From contig JALLLS010000012.1 of the NCBI GenBank assembly GCA_025094145.1, positions 62,001-126,000 on the forward strand: 64,000 nt of DNA, in the 5' to 3' direction. Source of the stretch: Spinellus fusiger (Eukaryota; Mucoromycota; Mucoromycetes; Mucorales; Phycomycetaceae). The notes under the pieces were generated by a model that made no database searches, was not told where the DNA came from, and saw only the letters and a program-made list of their open reading frames with translations. Below are positions 9,772 to 21,935 of this stretch, in pieces. Numbering within the stretch: position 1 is the first letter of the stretch; each line of letters begins with the position of its first letter. The translations under genes were made by a program, and so were the position numbers.

Positions 9772-12140
9772 AATACAGGTCTCGGTAATGACAGAAAGGA
9801 GGAAAAGAAAGGAACTGCTTTTTGTTGGGGAAGAATAGAGGTGGTCGATGCGAAGAATAGAATTAGGAAAGAGGCCGTCTGTCCAATGGAAGCTGAATCC
9901 GGCCCTTGTTCCGACTGGCAGGGAAAACAGATTGAATTATGACTCCGTCCTCTTGTTTAATCTCCAAATCAATATTTAGTCTCCTATGTCTCCCCGATAC
10001 TACTCTAGGGTAAAAAGAAAGTCCGTCTGTCTATGGCTAGGGTCTGTCAGAAGAATGATACTTTACATTTACAAGAAAATAAGAGACAATGAATAACACA
10101 TACACTATGAATTTATTCAAAAAAAAGAACAGGTTATTGGTGTGGTTGGATGAGAGAGAAGAGAGAGAGAGAGCACTATGTCTCATGGACGATGCTCTTC
10201 ATTTAATATTTCAATATCCGATAATGACAGAAATTGTATTGTGGCTGTTAAGAAGAATCCCAGTTTATGCGAAAGGATCATCTTGATGGACTGTGTCTTG
10301 GTTATTAGCCAAGTGGAATAAGATATATAGAAGCAGACACCAAGAATGAATAGCCAATCATCATCATCATCAACAACAACAACAATGAATGAATATAGAT
10401 ATAAATATATAAATAAATATATAAATATAAAAGTCACTAAGATGCACTGTTCTATAGTGAGTGATCAATGGACAATGGTAGTGTCTATTATCCATCTTTG
10501 GTGATAAATAGACAGTGGATGGTAGTGAACAGACATTCTCAAGTGTCAATGAGTAGATGACAAGTGGTATAGAATGTAGAATGTAGAATATAGACTGTAT
10601 CACTGCGGGTGAGCAAGGAACATTGCTGTTTGTATGGAAATAAGAAGCAGAACATGCCTCGTGGGTGGATAGGTTACAAATGCCAAATAGGAACTCAGTG
10701 TCACTGTTCTTCATGAGCAGCAAGCCCTTTTGATTCTTATTAATTCCTAGTGTCTTTTGCTACTCTAGTACTGAGTGTATGTATTCTATGGAGCCATTTG
10801 TGGATAGATAGAGACATGAATATATAAATATAGACATGAATATATAAATATAGAGACATGAATATATAAATATAGAGACATGAATTCATGAATATAGACA
10901 TTAATATATAAATATAGAGACATGAATTCATAAATATAGACATAAATTCATAAATATATAAACATGAATTCATAAACATCAATCTATAAATATATAAACA
11001 TCAATCTATAAATATAGAGACAAGAGAGTATTGATGACGGGTGGTGGGGTCATTCCCATCTCTTATAAACAGAGAAACAAGCCTATCAACAGTGCATGTG
11101 AAAATACAATAGACCATGGCAGAACTCTTTTGGGAATGAATAGACTTGTCCTCTGTCGAGTGCATCGATGTATTCAGGGGAAGGAGGAGGTTAAGTATAG
11201 AAAGAAGGGGATAGATAGGAGTAGGGATGACAATGGCAGAAGGACTTGTACACTCAAAACATCACAGAACACCCTTATGCAGGCAACTCAGGCAGACAAG
11301 GAACCTATTACTTTTGATGGTGCTCGTGCTCTGTCCATGTACGACACATTCAATCATGAGATGCATACCACCACCTCACAAGTCAACCTACACTCTGTAG
11401 CCTGCTATCTTGCTATCTTGCTATCTTACGATCCCACCCACCCCATTTTTAGATTCCAATGGACACCCTCCCATCAATCATAGTGTCCATTGGAGTGACA
11501 CACATCTGGGTCCATTTGATATGAACAGTCCAGCCGATCAAGGAGATGGCCGTGATCCATAGGTCCACAATGACGCTCTACCCCGCTTCTGCACACGATG
11601 GAGTACCATAATGAACAGCTGCAGTCCAGAGTGAGCACACCTTGCCTTGGAGACACATCCACCCTGTAGACAGCTGGGCTGTTTCTTATAGAACAAAGAA
11701 CAAAGAAAAAAGAAAAAAGAAAAAGGTATCCCAATGACACCAAGATCCATTGGAGGTTGCAATACAGGATGGAATAGAGACAGGATGGAGCAGCAACACG
11801 TGTCTGTAGGTCATTCGTTAGGCAAGTCCCTCCATGGATTTCTATGGGGAGAAAAAAAGGAGTTTTTTTTCTTTTTTTTTTCCCTTTGCCTTGGCCAAGT
11901 CACTTGGATCCGTGGGACGAGTGACAAGAATAGATGACAAAATGGACAATAAAACAGCAGGAAACACACCTTAGTATGTTTTTTTTTTTTAATAAGTTTC
12001 TGCTATGGAAGCAAAGGAGCCCCAAGATTAAATTTATGTCTTGAGAGCATTAGGAAAGAGAGCATACGATGTTTACATACTGTAGATATGCCATTATTAT
12101 TATTATGATATATGTGCCTATATCTATGTATCTATGTGTT
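9772..12140. other. Long spacer between xylulokinase and beta-tubulin; one unresolved coding candidate
   Basis: Mostly non-coding: hexamer and AT-rich repeats at 10355-10430, a minisatellite at 10808-11020, and poly-A/CT tracts near 11700 and 11860. Two stretches look more coding-like than the surroundings but could not be assembled. On the plus strand, 11280-11480 has a frame with reasonable codon use (ATQADKEPITFDGARALS). On the minus strand, 11590-11465 reads VIVDLWITAISLIGWTVHIK after a possible AG acceptor. No family is recognised for either, and no complete start-to-stop model was found. Confidence 0.4.
10808..11020. repeat. AT-rich minisatellite of about 20-bp units
   Basis: Imperfect tandem copies of an ATGAATATATAAATATAGAG-like unit, with variants carrying ATGAATTCATAAATATAGAC. 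EcoRI-like GAATTC cores recur within it. Translations across it (Met-Asn-Ser-Cys-Leu-Tyr-Ile-Tyr repeats on the minus strand) are products of the repeat. Confidence 0.8.
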
Positions 12141-13654
12141 TTACTCTTCCATGGGCATGTTATCTTCCTCTAGGTACTCCTCATCGTACTCCTCATCCAC
12201 AGTAGCCTCCTGGTATTGCTGGTACTCGGACACCAAGTCATTCATGTTGGACTCAGCCTCAGTGAACTCCATCTCGTCCATACCCTCAGAGGTGTACCAA
12301 TGCAAGAAAGCCTTACGCTTAAACATGAGAGTGAACTGGTCATTGACACGCTTGAAGAGATCCTGGATGGCAGTGCTGTTACCAATAAAGGTACCTGACA
12401 TCTTCAAACCAACAGGGGGAATATCACACAGAGAGGATTTGACGCTGTTGGGGATCCATTCCACAAAGTAAGAAGAGTTCTTCTGCTGCACAGCCAACAT
12501 CTGGTTCTCTACTTCTTTGGTAGACAGACGACCACGGAAGATGGTGGCTACTGTCAGGTAGCGACCGTGGCGAGGATCAGAGGCAGCCATCATGTTGCGG
12601 GCATCGAACATCTGGGCTGTGAGTTCGGGCACACTGAGGTTGCGGTATTGCTGCAGACCAAAGGCAGTCAAGGGAGCAACACCCACCATGAAGAAGTGGA
12701 GACGGGGGAAGGGGACCATGTTCACACACAACTTGCGCAGATCAGAGTTCAATTGGCCAGGGAAACGCAAACTAGTAGACACACCCGACATCACAGCAGA
12801 CACCAATTGGTTGAGGTCGCCATAGCCAGGGTTGGACAGTTTGAGAGTACGGAAGCAGATATCGTACAAGGCTTCGTTATCAATACAGAAGGTGGCATCA
12901 CAGTTCTCGACCAATTGGTGGACGGACAAGACAGCGTTGTAGGGCTCAACAACAGTATCAGACACCTTGGGAGAGGGCACGACAGAGTAGGTGCTGAGGA
13001 TTCTGTCAGGGTATTCTTCACGGATCTTGGACAGCAACAGAGAACCAAGACCAGAGCCAGTACCACCACCCAAGGAGTGGCAGAGTTGGAATCCCTGGAG
13101 ACAGTCGGTGTTCTCGGCTTCTTTACGGACAACATCCATGATGGATTCAACCAACTCAGCGCCTTCAGTGTAATAACCTCTGGCCCATGAGTTGCCAGCA
13201 CCTGACTGAGCATTGATAAAGTTATCGGGGCGGAAGATCTTTCCATAGGGACTGGCACGAATAGCATCCATGGTGGCAGGCTCCAAATCGACCAAAACAG
13301 CTCTAAGAAACGAGGGTATGAGCTGTCGTTGCGGTGGATAAGACAGCCTCTGTTGCTTACCTTGGGACATATTTGCCAGCACTGCCTTCATTATAAAACA
13401 CATTGATACGCTCCAACTGCAGGTGGTTATCGCCACAGTAGTTACCGTTACCGTCAATACCGTGTTCCTGAGAAATCGTTTCCCAGAACTTTTGACCAAT
13501 CTAGTAAAATCCCACTAGATGAGTTTTCTGTGGTGTCTACACTACACTAGTGTGTCTGCTTACTTGGTTACCACACTGACCTAGAGAGAAGAGTGAGTAC
13601 ATACTGACTGCAGATGATGAACTTACCAGCTTGAACGTGAATGACTTCTCTCAT
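12141..13654 (-). CDS. Beta-tubulin
   Basis: Four exons (13654-13627, 13580-13564, 13500-13361, 13302-12141), 448 aa, every junction in frame; introns 46, 63 and 58 nt. This is the beta subunit of the microtubule heterodimer. It has the [15 protein letters not shown] start carrying the MREI-type autoregulatory tetrapeptide (MREV here), the GTPase signature GGGTGSG (residues 140-146), NSDLRKL, and an acidic C-terminal tail ([17 protein letters not shown]). Splitting of the first 15 codons over two tiny exons of 28 and 17 nt is typical of fungal beta-tubulins. Numbering directly from Met1 gives Tyr at 167, Ala at 198 and Phe at 200, where most fungi have Phe, Glu and Phe. Both substitutions are benzimidazole-resistance states elsewhere. 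Nothing suggests a pseudogene. Mucoromycota commonly carry several beta-tubulin paralogues, so this need not be the only copy. Confidence 0.97.
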
Positions 13655-14480
13655 GGTAAAGGAAAGTAGAAAGATATAAGAGGATAACTAAAAAAGATCA
13701 CGCTTAGCTTTATTTTATTTTCTAGGCACAGAATGGAAGAGGACTGCTTTTTATTTTAAAATACTTACAGAGGGAGAAAAATAAAGAGAATGAAAAAGAA
13801 AAAGGAAAAAAAAAGCGGAAGGAAGGAAAGAAGGAAAGAAGGAAGCGAAAGAAGAAAGGAAAGAAGATTTTTTATTGGCTTAAAAATGAAAAAAAAAAAA
13901 AAATAGCAAGGGGAAGGACAAGGGAGGGCACCTTTTATAGGAACAAAGAAAGGCCCTACCCACTCCAAGCATGGAAGAATACAAATACAGTGAGCCTCAC
14001 CGTCCATTGGATGATTCTTCTGAAAGGATGGTCGGACTTTGGAGAAGAGTTTGATCCAAGAAAACAGAAGGGTGATATAGTGCCTACTTGACTAAAAAAA
14101 AACAGTGGGTTATAAATCATCCTTGTCATTGGATCACTGCATTAGAACAACTCTACTCATGTAAATACAGGGTTCGATGTAATCTAGGTAGAGGTGCAGA
14201 GATTAAATTGAACATAATACGGTGAGTTATAACAAGGTCTTATCGGTTTTACATTCCGATGTACCTTATGTATCATGTCATTCCATGAAAACATAAATAA
14301 AATAGACATAGCACACACACATATAAATAAATAGATAGATGAGAGACATCGGACATGGACAGAGAATAGATAGATGGAAAGAGCACAAGGAAGATCAACA
14401 GAGCTATATCCACACACACATACATGCAGGTGTATTGGACAGAAGGAGTATGTGTTTGGTACCATCACCCTTTGCCTTTC
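13655..14480. other. Tubulin upstream region and start of a repeat island
   Basis: 13765-13905 is a purine-rich GAAGGAAA tract next to the beta-tubulin 5' end. 14003-14200 is a copy of a dispersed repeat found again at 29578-29780; both begin with CACCGTCCATTGGATGATT and contain GATGGTCGGACTTT. No gene is seen. Confidence 0.6.
14003..14200. repeat. Dispersed repeat R2, copy 1 (5' part)
   Basis: The stretch CACCGTCCATTGGATGATT.. through GATGGTCGGACTTTGGAGAAGAG, and a later ACTCATGTAAATA.AGGGT block, match 29578-29780 closely by eye. The boundaries are approximate. Confidence 0.65.
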
Positions 14481-14989
14481 TTACAACTTGCATCTCCGAG
14501 GGAGAAGAATGAGGCTGTTGATCTTCTCCATGGGCATTGTTTGCCATTCAAGTAACAGAGCAGCCTCCAAATCCCTAAGAGTACTTTGGGCAGCCATCTT
14601 CTTAGGAACCTCGTGGTCCACTATGTTCCAGAGGTGCTCTATAGGGCTCAGGTCGGGGCCTTGTAAGCATTGGTTCTTCATTGGGACCCCACTCACTTTT
14701 TCCTTCCATTCCTTCACTACTCTGCACCTACAGCTACTGGCATGGTCTTCCTAAATAGCCTATAGCCTATTTCTAGATATATCTTGGAAAGCTGATTCCA
14801 TCTCATCTCATTAAAAAATAAAAAATAAATAAAAAAGAACTCGTGTCCAGTATCTCTTCTAGCCTTGAAATTACTCATCCTTTTCAGAATACGAAATACA
14901 GCAGTATAGTTCACACTAAAGCCACTGACTATCTCTACTGGGTTGGTACTAGTATACCTTGTGTACAATGAGACAACGAGCAGAGTCAT
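14481..14989 (-). pseudogene. Tc1/mariner transposase relic
   Basis: The minus strand carries two fragments of one Tc1-like transposase. Upstream (14989-14830) is a helix-turn-helix-like piece with NPVEIVSGFSVNYTAVFRIL. Downstream (14717-14481) is the end of the DDE catalytic domain, with GPDLSPIEHLWNIVDHEV and LRDLEAALLLEWQTMP. Most of the catalytic domain between them is missing, and the frame is interrupted. It is non-functional. DD34E/D-type elements move by cut and paste at TA sites; I did not locate its terminal repeats. Confidence 0.8.
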
Positions 14990-15499
14990 TCATACTATTC
15001 TATCTGGTAGAAAGAGACTATTTTGTTTGCTCAGTAGGGTTAACTAAGTTTACTACTATGGGAAAAATAAAATAGAATATATAAAGAAAAGATAGAATAA
15101 TAACAATAACAATTATAATTATAATCTGATAATCTTTAGCTGGAAAATCCAAGACTTGTAAGGCGTTGTTATAATTCACTGTCTATCCATTTATTAAAGT
15201 ATTCTTACAACAAATATACTTGCCTATAGTCTGACATTAGACTTTACGACAATTCAAAGACAAACCAGATCTTTCTAATGTACTCGACACATACACAATG
15301 TGCTTTTTTATATATTAAATAAAATAAAATAAAATAAAAAACAAGATAGACTGTAATAATTAAAACAATGCCTTGTTTATATTGATTATTATACAACACA
15401 GTAGAGTCCATTTAGAAGAGATATAGCAGCTGTAATGTTGGGCGTTTAATTAGCAAATGAATAAAATTATGATGCTTAAGATGTGTACTGTGCTCAATT

Positions 15500-15660
15500 T
15501 TGCACTTTAAAGTAGATAGATTAATAAAATATGTGTTAAGCAGTTGAGAAATGCAGTCACCCCAGAGAGAGTAGAATCATGTTCATTGGCACCTTGAATA
15601 AATAAAAAGATGTGTCTTGCGCCCATGTTGGATATTGCATTGGATGTGTGTGGTCTGCAG
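15500..15660. repeat. Dispersed repeat R2, copy 2 (3' part)
   Basis: The block from GCACTTTAAAGTAGATAGATT through GCAGTCACCCCAGAGAGAGTA and AAAAAGATGTGTC matches 29888-30025 by eye at roughly 75-80 percent. A more diverged copy lies at 16150-16275 (AGAGTCACTCCAGAGAGATTA). Confidence 0.6.
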
Positions 15661-15895
15661 AGCAAGCAGTGGACAGACATAGATACAGAGGATGCAGTGC
15701 CTGGTGTATACAAATACACATACACATACACATACATGGAACCAGTGAGCTCTCTTTTGCATAAATACTACCGACAAGATACTTACATGAGTTGAGATAC
15801 ATGACATGGTTTTCGTGATAGCCAAATGTTGACCAAACAGCAAGGTTGTAATCATCTCTTGGTGGCAAAGTGTCCATCAAACCGTACCGGAGCCA

Positions 15896-16135
15896 TCCCG
15901 TAGCGCAGCCCCAAAACTATAGCCCCCCGTAGCGAACTATAGCTCCTCAAGTTGAGACAAGTGACTATACAACTGCACGTCTTGGCCCCAATAACTTTCT
16001 TCATTGAACATGAAGATGCCTAGGACACTGTTTTCTAGACAGTGACGGAAGACAGAGACTGCCTTTATTCAACATCACTGCGACCCACCCCGTAGCGCAC
16101 GTCTTGAACCATAACTCCCCGTAGCGAACTATGGA
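15896..16135. repeat. Four CCCGTAGCG motifs in two paired units
   Basis: CCCGTAGCG occurs at about 15897, 15926, 16089 and 16119. In each pair the first copy is followed by CA and the second by AACTAT(A/G)G, with an ACTATAG/CCATAACT link between. The motif is GC-rich inside an AT-rich island. No function is known to me. Confidence 0.7.
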
Positions 16136-18619
16136 ACCTAGGAAACACAAGAAATGCAGAAGCAGAGTCACTCCAGAGAGATTATAACCGTGTTTTTTGA
16201 CACCCTGACTAGTTTAATAGACGAGTCTTTACTCATATTGGATTTATGAGTATACTTTGTTTGAGTTTGTTTCATTGATGAAGGATATTTTTTGTATTCT
16301 TACTTGAAGGATCCAAACGCGTTTAGGTAAATTCGTCTTAAATGTTTGAGAATCAAAATCTTTGACTGGTGTGATGTCAGCTAAATCGGACTGCTTTTTA
16401 TTGGCCACTACACTTTATTCATATATTATTGACGCACTTTTAGCAATATATAATTGGTGCATAATAAATTAGTAAATAGACAGTGAATATTTCTTATTTA
16501 ACCTACATTTGAATATAGCAAGAGTAAGAGAGAGAATTAAAAAAGAATATATTATTATTTTTATGGTGTAATGTATTATGAATTACAGAAGTACTATAGG
16601 AAGTACTGCGATAACTGTATAGAACATCTTGAATTTAAAAAGTACAAACCATAGTGGCCAAATCAAAACTCCACAAGAGCTGTCTGACTACCTCTTCCGT
16701 ACCAACGGCCTGTGTTGGGTTGATTTATATATTTAAAATAAAAACAAATGTTAATTAATATAATAGCTTAATATGTGTCTTCACCTTTCAGACCATGGTA
16801 CAGAACAGTAGACTGTTGACTTGTATATGGGCGAGATATGACGACTTGTTTAAGAGAAAGAAAAAACTAAATTGAATAGACCTGTATAAAAATAAAATTG
16901 AAGTTTATCACACTGTCTCAATCAATCGAAAAACCCAAAAAGACATTCACACGCTTTGTGACATTAAGATATATATTTGGGCACTGAAGGACCTCTTGAA
17001 GACATGTAGAGCCTTGTGAGGGTTGGCTACTGACTTGGTATCTTGCACACAAGGGAAGACGTGGGGGATGTCTTGATTGATGTGAGATATAGTGTAATGA
17101 ACGTGGTATGTAGCTCCACCAAAATATAGAGAACGTGTGAAAGGTATAGGTTATTAAGGGGATGATAATGTGAGATAGAACACACAAAAGAAACATGACA
17201 AACACAAGTACTAATCTTTGCCTTGTAATTGAAGCCTATATTGTTTGATCGTAGTTTACTAGTTCACGGGGAACAAAGCCTTTTTATTATTATTATTGTA
17301 GACAGTTACAGGTTATAGTCTTGCTTTCTAGTTCTACAGTGACACTGCCAATTTACTAGTTGCTAATAATAAACAGACATCTTCTAGGACACCCAGGCAG
17401 GTAAGGTAGTCAGACTGCTCCATCTCACACTCCTTTTTATGTCATGTAACTTGTTTCCTATAGCTCTTGGTGTTCGGATTATCTTACTTTAGAAGAAGAA
17501 TGAAATGTATTGACTCGGTATTCACTTGTTATAAGACATCCTGCGAATAATACTGGAGTTGACCTGTAATCTTAAGATTGTCTTGATCAAAAGTCTATTT
17601 AATAAACATCTTTAGTTAAATTTACACTAACAGAGATGTGAGCAATTTTCAATTTTCAATAAGTTGCCGAAACAAAGAAGTGGTATATGCTCTCCAAGCT
17701 GTGTTTTATTTCTCATATAAAATGTTTAGATTTCTTTATCCTTTCTACTCTAGATCTTTTAAGCTAAACTAAGCTCAACTCTATATACTCATATCCTCTT
17801 TCTAATATCTTTGTGGCGGATTCTTTATATTTTATTTTTACCAAGAAATCTTCTGTACCAAGGGCGGGAATATATTACTTCTTCCTTTGCTTCAGCAACT
17901 TATTGAGTGTAAAGACGCTTGAGATAGAAAACTGCTGACACTAATTTTGTGGTTAATGCATAATGTAGGTTTGGTAAATTTCTACTGTTGGTAGGAATCT
18001 TTATTTGTGTTTATCAACATTGACATTCTGATTGTATTTGAAAAGGATATATTCAACAACCAATGTACACGATGATATAGTATCAGATACTGTAATAATA
18101 ATAAATTATTCTAGAGAGGTGAATTAATGAGCAATCGTTGCTAAACAGGTCGATGTACCTGAACATAACAGAGGTAGCAGAGAAAATACCTGTTTTAGAA
18201 GAATAACAGCGCAAACAAATGGAAATCTGATACTCGAACAAGCTATACAACTTCCTTTAGGCAAACAATTGCTTCTTGAGAAAGAAAAACATCAACTTTA
18301 CTGAATAATAGTGAGATTATTTAATTACCAGCAGACACTACCATAACTTTCTAGGCTGTTCTTGTATTAGACTATAAGTAACTTCGTGTCTAGCCGCCTT
18401 TTAGAAATCAAAGGTTTCACTGTTATCAATCTTAACACTATTATTTTTGCTCTGCTTGAGACACACACACACAAAACAGGTCAAGCCCGATTATGGCCTG
18501 GTCCATAGCACTTCTATTCTCTTTCTGAAATATCTCAGACATAGTGTCTATATTAAAAAGTAGATGAGTTTTCAATAAGTGTGTTTAAAAGTAAGTTTTT
18601 ATTTATTTTCTTTATATTA

Positions 18620-19121
18620 TCATTTAATGAATACTCTTTCATCTAATATAAGTGTCATCAGGGCGACCAGACAAGTGGCAATGAAGCCCATCTCTGAACT
18701 GGAAACAGGCAGGGTCGAGTGAGACATATAGTGTAGATACACACTTAAGATACGAGATGGGATCCTATTCTTGATGGTTGTGTATGATGGGTATGGCATG
18801 AGTGTGAATATTGACATGTATTCAATGACTTCAATTAGTGCCACACTATTCGTCTGAATATTCAGAGACAACTCAGAACCAACAGAGAAACGAAGTACAT
18901 CGGCTTTCTTCTGTTTAAACATACTAGAGAATACGAGTCGATCCTTGTGAATCTTTGAAAATCGTTGGCCACAGACCAATTAGTAAGATACATCCTTCTT
19001 TGGTGTTGGCACTATAACCCCTCTCGACATTAGTGCGTTGACACCAATCTTCTGATTGAACTCCAAGTAAGATTAAACAGGTGTGATGTAGATCAGTGGG
19101 ACTAGTAACTGGCTGACTCAA
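18620..19121 (-). pseudogene. Possible relic of the same family as the 30.4-32.7 kb PD-(D/E)XK-like gene
   Basis: The minus strand has an open frame (18979-18620) reading FKQKKADVLRFSVG.. ALIEVIEYM and then STLPVSSSEMGF..CLVALMTLI. The order of an [AP]DV strand, an [IF]E[VI] strand, and a final [HT]LP..ALM.L segment resembles the end of the 30422-32700 gene (KPDVKYSARVG, FEIKSP, FHLPRTTYDL..PALMQL). Upstream exons were not found. The similarity is weak and judged by eye only; it may be chance. Confidence 0.3.
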
Positions 19122-19871
19122 ATGTCACTTCTTTAGAAGTTGAAGTAACGATCTCATCATTGAATCCATAATATTAAGCCCAGAAAAGTAGAATTAAGTA
19201 TGTATTTCTCTACTACTGAATAAATGAGAGTTTCTTTTGTAATTATTCCTAGTTGCTTTGTTAGAAGCATTGGGCTTTCTAACGAGATGGATTGTATTGA
19301 AAAATCGAAGCTTGTCCGTTGCTCTATTTCTATTACTATCAGATCATTCAACCTTAGTTCTCTCAATACTCGTTGCATTATTTTTCTATACACCTATTCA
19401 AGCATATCACTTGTCTAGTTTATTAAAGATTACTGAGCTATACATCTGTTCGTTATCATCCCATTCCCCTTTATCTTTGTTAGATATCTCTATTTATAGC
19501 CACTCTTACAAGAAATCTATATGCTTCTAAGATTTGTATTTGCTCAACATTATATAGATATTAATGTTGACAGATTTTATCATTACTATACTATTTATTT
19601 AATTTATCAATATTGTCTAATGCTCTAATTGATGAACCGGCATCTTTGTCCTTCGGTAACTGAGTAAAGTGAACATTAGGTGTTAGAAAAAAGATATTAT
19701 TTAAGAAAATATGTTTTCCTGAACAATTTAGTACACACCCAAAGATTCCTGGGATATAAAAGTATTATCGCTCTTTAAATACTATATTTCAAACTTTACC
19801 TGCCTATTTTAGCAATAAGTATTGACCTTACAATTAAACTGATATTGTGGCTCAGTCACTGGATTTATTGT

Positions 19872-20562
19872 TTAACATAATATGCTACTATTAACAAGAT
19901 AAAACAATAGAAGGAAGTAATAGACACCACTAGAGGATATTCTAGTGATAAAAAGGTAGGCAGTATCTTCATCTAGGCTTGAGTTTAATGTAATCCACAA
20001 GACATAGTACTGACTCTTTTACTAATAGATAATATATAGCTTATTATTCTCAAGACAGTTATTAAGTACAAGGTAAGCATACCATCTCTCTTGATTGAAC
20101 TATCACTAATATACTCTTTTGTTATTAGATAGGTCAATTCTCTTCTCAAGTCAGTCTCAGGTGGTCTTTTTCCTTCCATAATGTCTAAGGTGTCTAGGCT
20201 GTCTAGGGTATACTCCTGAGCATGGTTCTCTATCTCCCAAGAACAAAGTATAAGGCTTTTAGGGTGTAAATTCTATTGCTATGAGGGAATGTACTTGGGT
20301 AGTAGCTATAGTAATAGTATATTATTAGCTATATTATTATAACAAACAATTGTATCCATCAACAATTTTATTCATAAACAATATATTCTATTGATAATAC
20401 AATTTGATATTGAGGTATCCACAAAAAGAAACAATTATTTAGATACTTGCAAACCTTTGATTTTAAACATAGCTCCATAAAAGGGAACTTTTTTATTGTG
20501 ACGTAAAAGGAAGGATATATCACCTCTTAAAGGCCAGAAATATCTCCTGGTGTGTAGAGTGT
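19872..20562. repeat. Dispersed repeat R1, copy A
   Basis: A direct copy of 21936-22430, with shared blocks such as AAACAATAGAAGGAAGT, CAAGTCAGTCTCAGGTGGTC, TTTGATATTGAGGTATCCAC and TCTCCTGGTGTGTAG in the same order. Copy A carries extra sequence (about 20195-20265). No ORF spans it. The boundaries are approximate. Confidence 0.85.
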
Positions 20563-20826
20563 CTGTAAAAGTGTCTCAAAAAGCAGTTTTATTCTGAGAC
20601 TCAAATAAACTGAATACAAGTCTTACGATTTATGACGATTTCTCAGTGAAGAATAAACAATAGAAGCTTTTTCACTTTCAACAGATGCTTGGTATTATTT
20701 GAACCATTCTTTATTTTAAATTTAATGATTAAGCTTAACAAACATTAGAAAAACATGAAGAAGAAGAAAAAGGGGGTTTTTCCCACTGGAGATGGGATAT
20801 AAGAAATAGTCTACACACCAGGAGAT
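20542..20826. repeat. 17-bp perfect inverted repeat at the end of R1 copy A
   Basis: ATCTCCTGGTGTGTAGA at 20542-20558 is the exact reverse complement of 20810-20826. It could be a terminal inverted repeat of a small element or an inverted R1 fragment. Confidence 0.7.
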
Positions 20827-21935
20827 CTTTAGGATATAAAAGGAAATAGTCGAAATACAACTGTTAAAAATAACAAATCGATTTGAAAAGGAGCAAAAAT
20901 AAATTAAGATGTATTTATGTTAGTTTTTAAACAAATAAAAACTATGTAGATTTACCTGTAAATATCTGAATCCCAAAGGAAACCACTTTCGATGTGGCGA
21001 TATGATATGATATGAATACAAATATCTATTCTTCTCAACAGAATGGAGCTGGTAGGTGGGGACCATTTAATCCCTCTTCTGCAATTGTATAGATATTCTT
21101 TGATGCATTCACATCTCTGTTCTAAACAATTCCACAACTTTGGCAAGTGCGGATACTGTTGAAATTTACTAATACCTCAGTGAGGCTGTCTGTGTTATAA
21201 GTGTGGTAGATCTTGAGAACAAATCGAAACTTCACAAGTCATTTACTTAATCAAAGCTACCAAAGTAATCCAGACTACAACAACATTTTAGAAAGAAAAG
21301 AATTGCTTAAAGAACAGTTGCCTAGTTACTCATTGTGATCAAATCGTGTGTTGTGTTCCTGTTCATGTACCCTCTTTGATTTCCCTAGACTAGCCTTTGT
21401 ATCCAATACTCTATTTCGTTGTCCCTGCTAGAGACGAAACAACTACAGATTCATCTCTCTAGTGGTCCTGTTGATAACCGCAGTGCCCTTTACTACAGAA
21501 TAAAAGATATATTTTTATAAAGTTATATAGTATGAATTTGGGTCTACTCATATACGTATTTCAAGCTATAAGGATCAAAGTTATACGATAATAACATCTC
21601 ATTAAATTCATAGTAAAAAAAGAAAGAAATAGCAAACTAGTATAAACATTGACTAAATAGTCATAATCACTTCAACAACTATCTCATTGTAACTGGTATT
21701 AACAATAGTACTTAGTGAAAACAAGACATTATTTCTAATACTGTTCTTTAGACCTAAGACAGATAGAGTGTGAATTGTTTGACTTGATTGTAGGAATGAA
21801 GAGGCTAAAGTGTAATATATCAAAATAGAGAAAGAAAAACTATTATCTGTTTTGATAATCCCCTCCTTTTGTTATTTCCAACACTGTCTATACAACTTAA
21901 TATTTAAGTACTCGTCAAGATGAGCATAAAGAAGC

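Larger units (their letters stand above)
14990..18600. other. AT-rich repeat island, no gene seen
   Basis: Contains R2 repeat copies near 15500-15660 and 16150-16275, the CCCGTAGCG motif cluster at 15896-16135 and a (CACATA) microsatellite at 15713-15738. Otherwise it is AT-rich sequence with only short open frames. Coding signal (long frames with plausible splice sites) is absent. Confidence 0.55.

Noticed and set aside
12567..13190. 207-codon plus-strand open frame antisense to beta-tubulin
   Set aside because: A common shadow of tubulin codon use; beta-tubulin is certain on the other strand.
14161..14200. tRNA-like GGTTCGA T-loop string
   Set aside because: No acceptor stem or D-arm partner; the stretch is part of repeat R2, whose other copy lacks the string.
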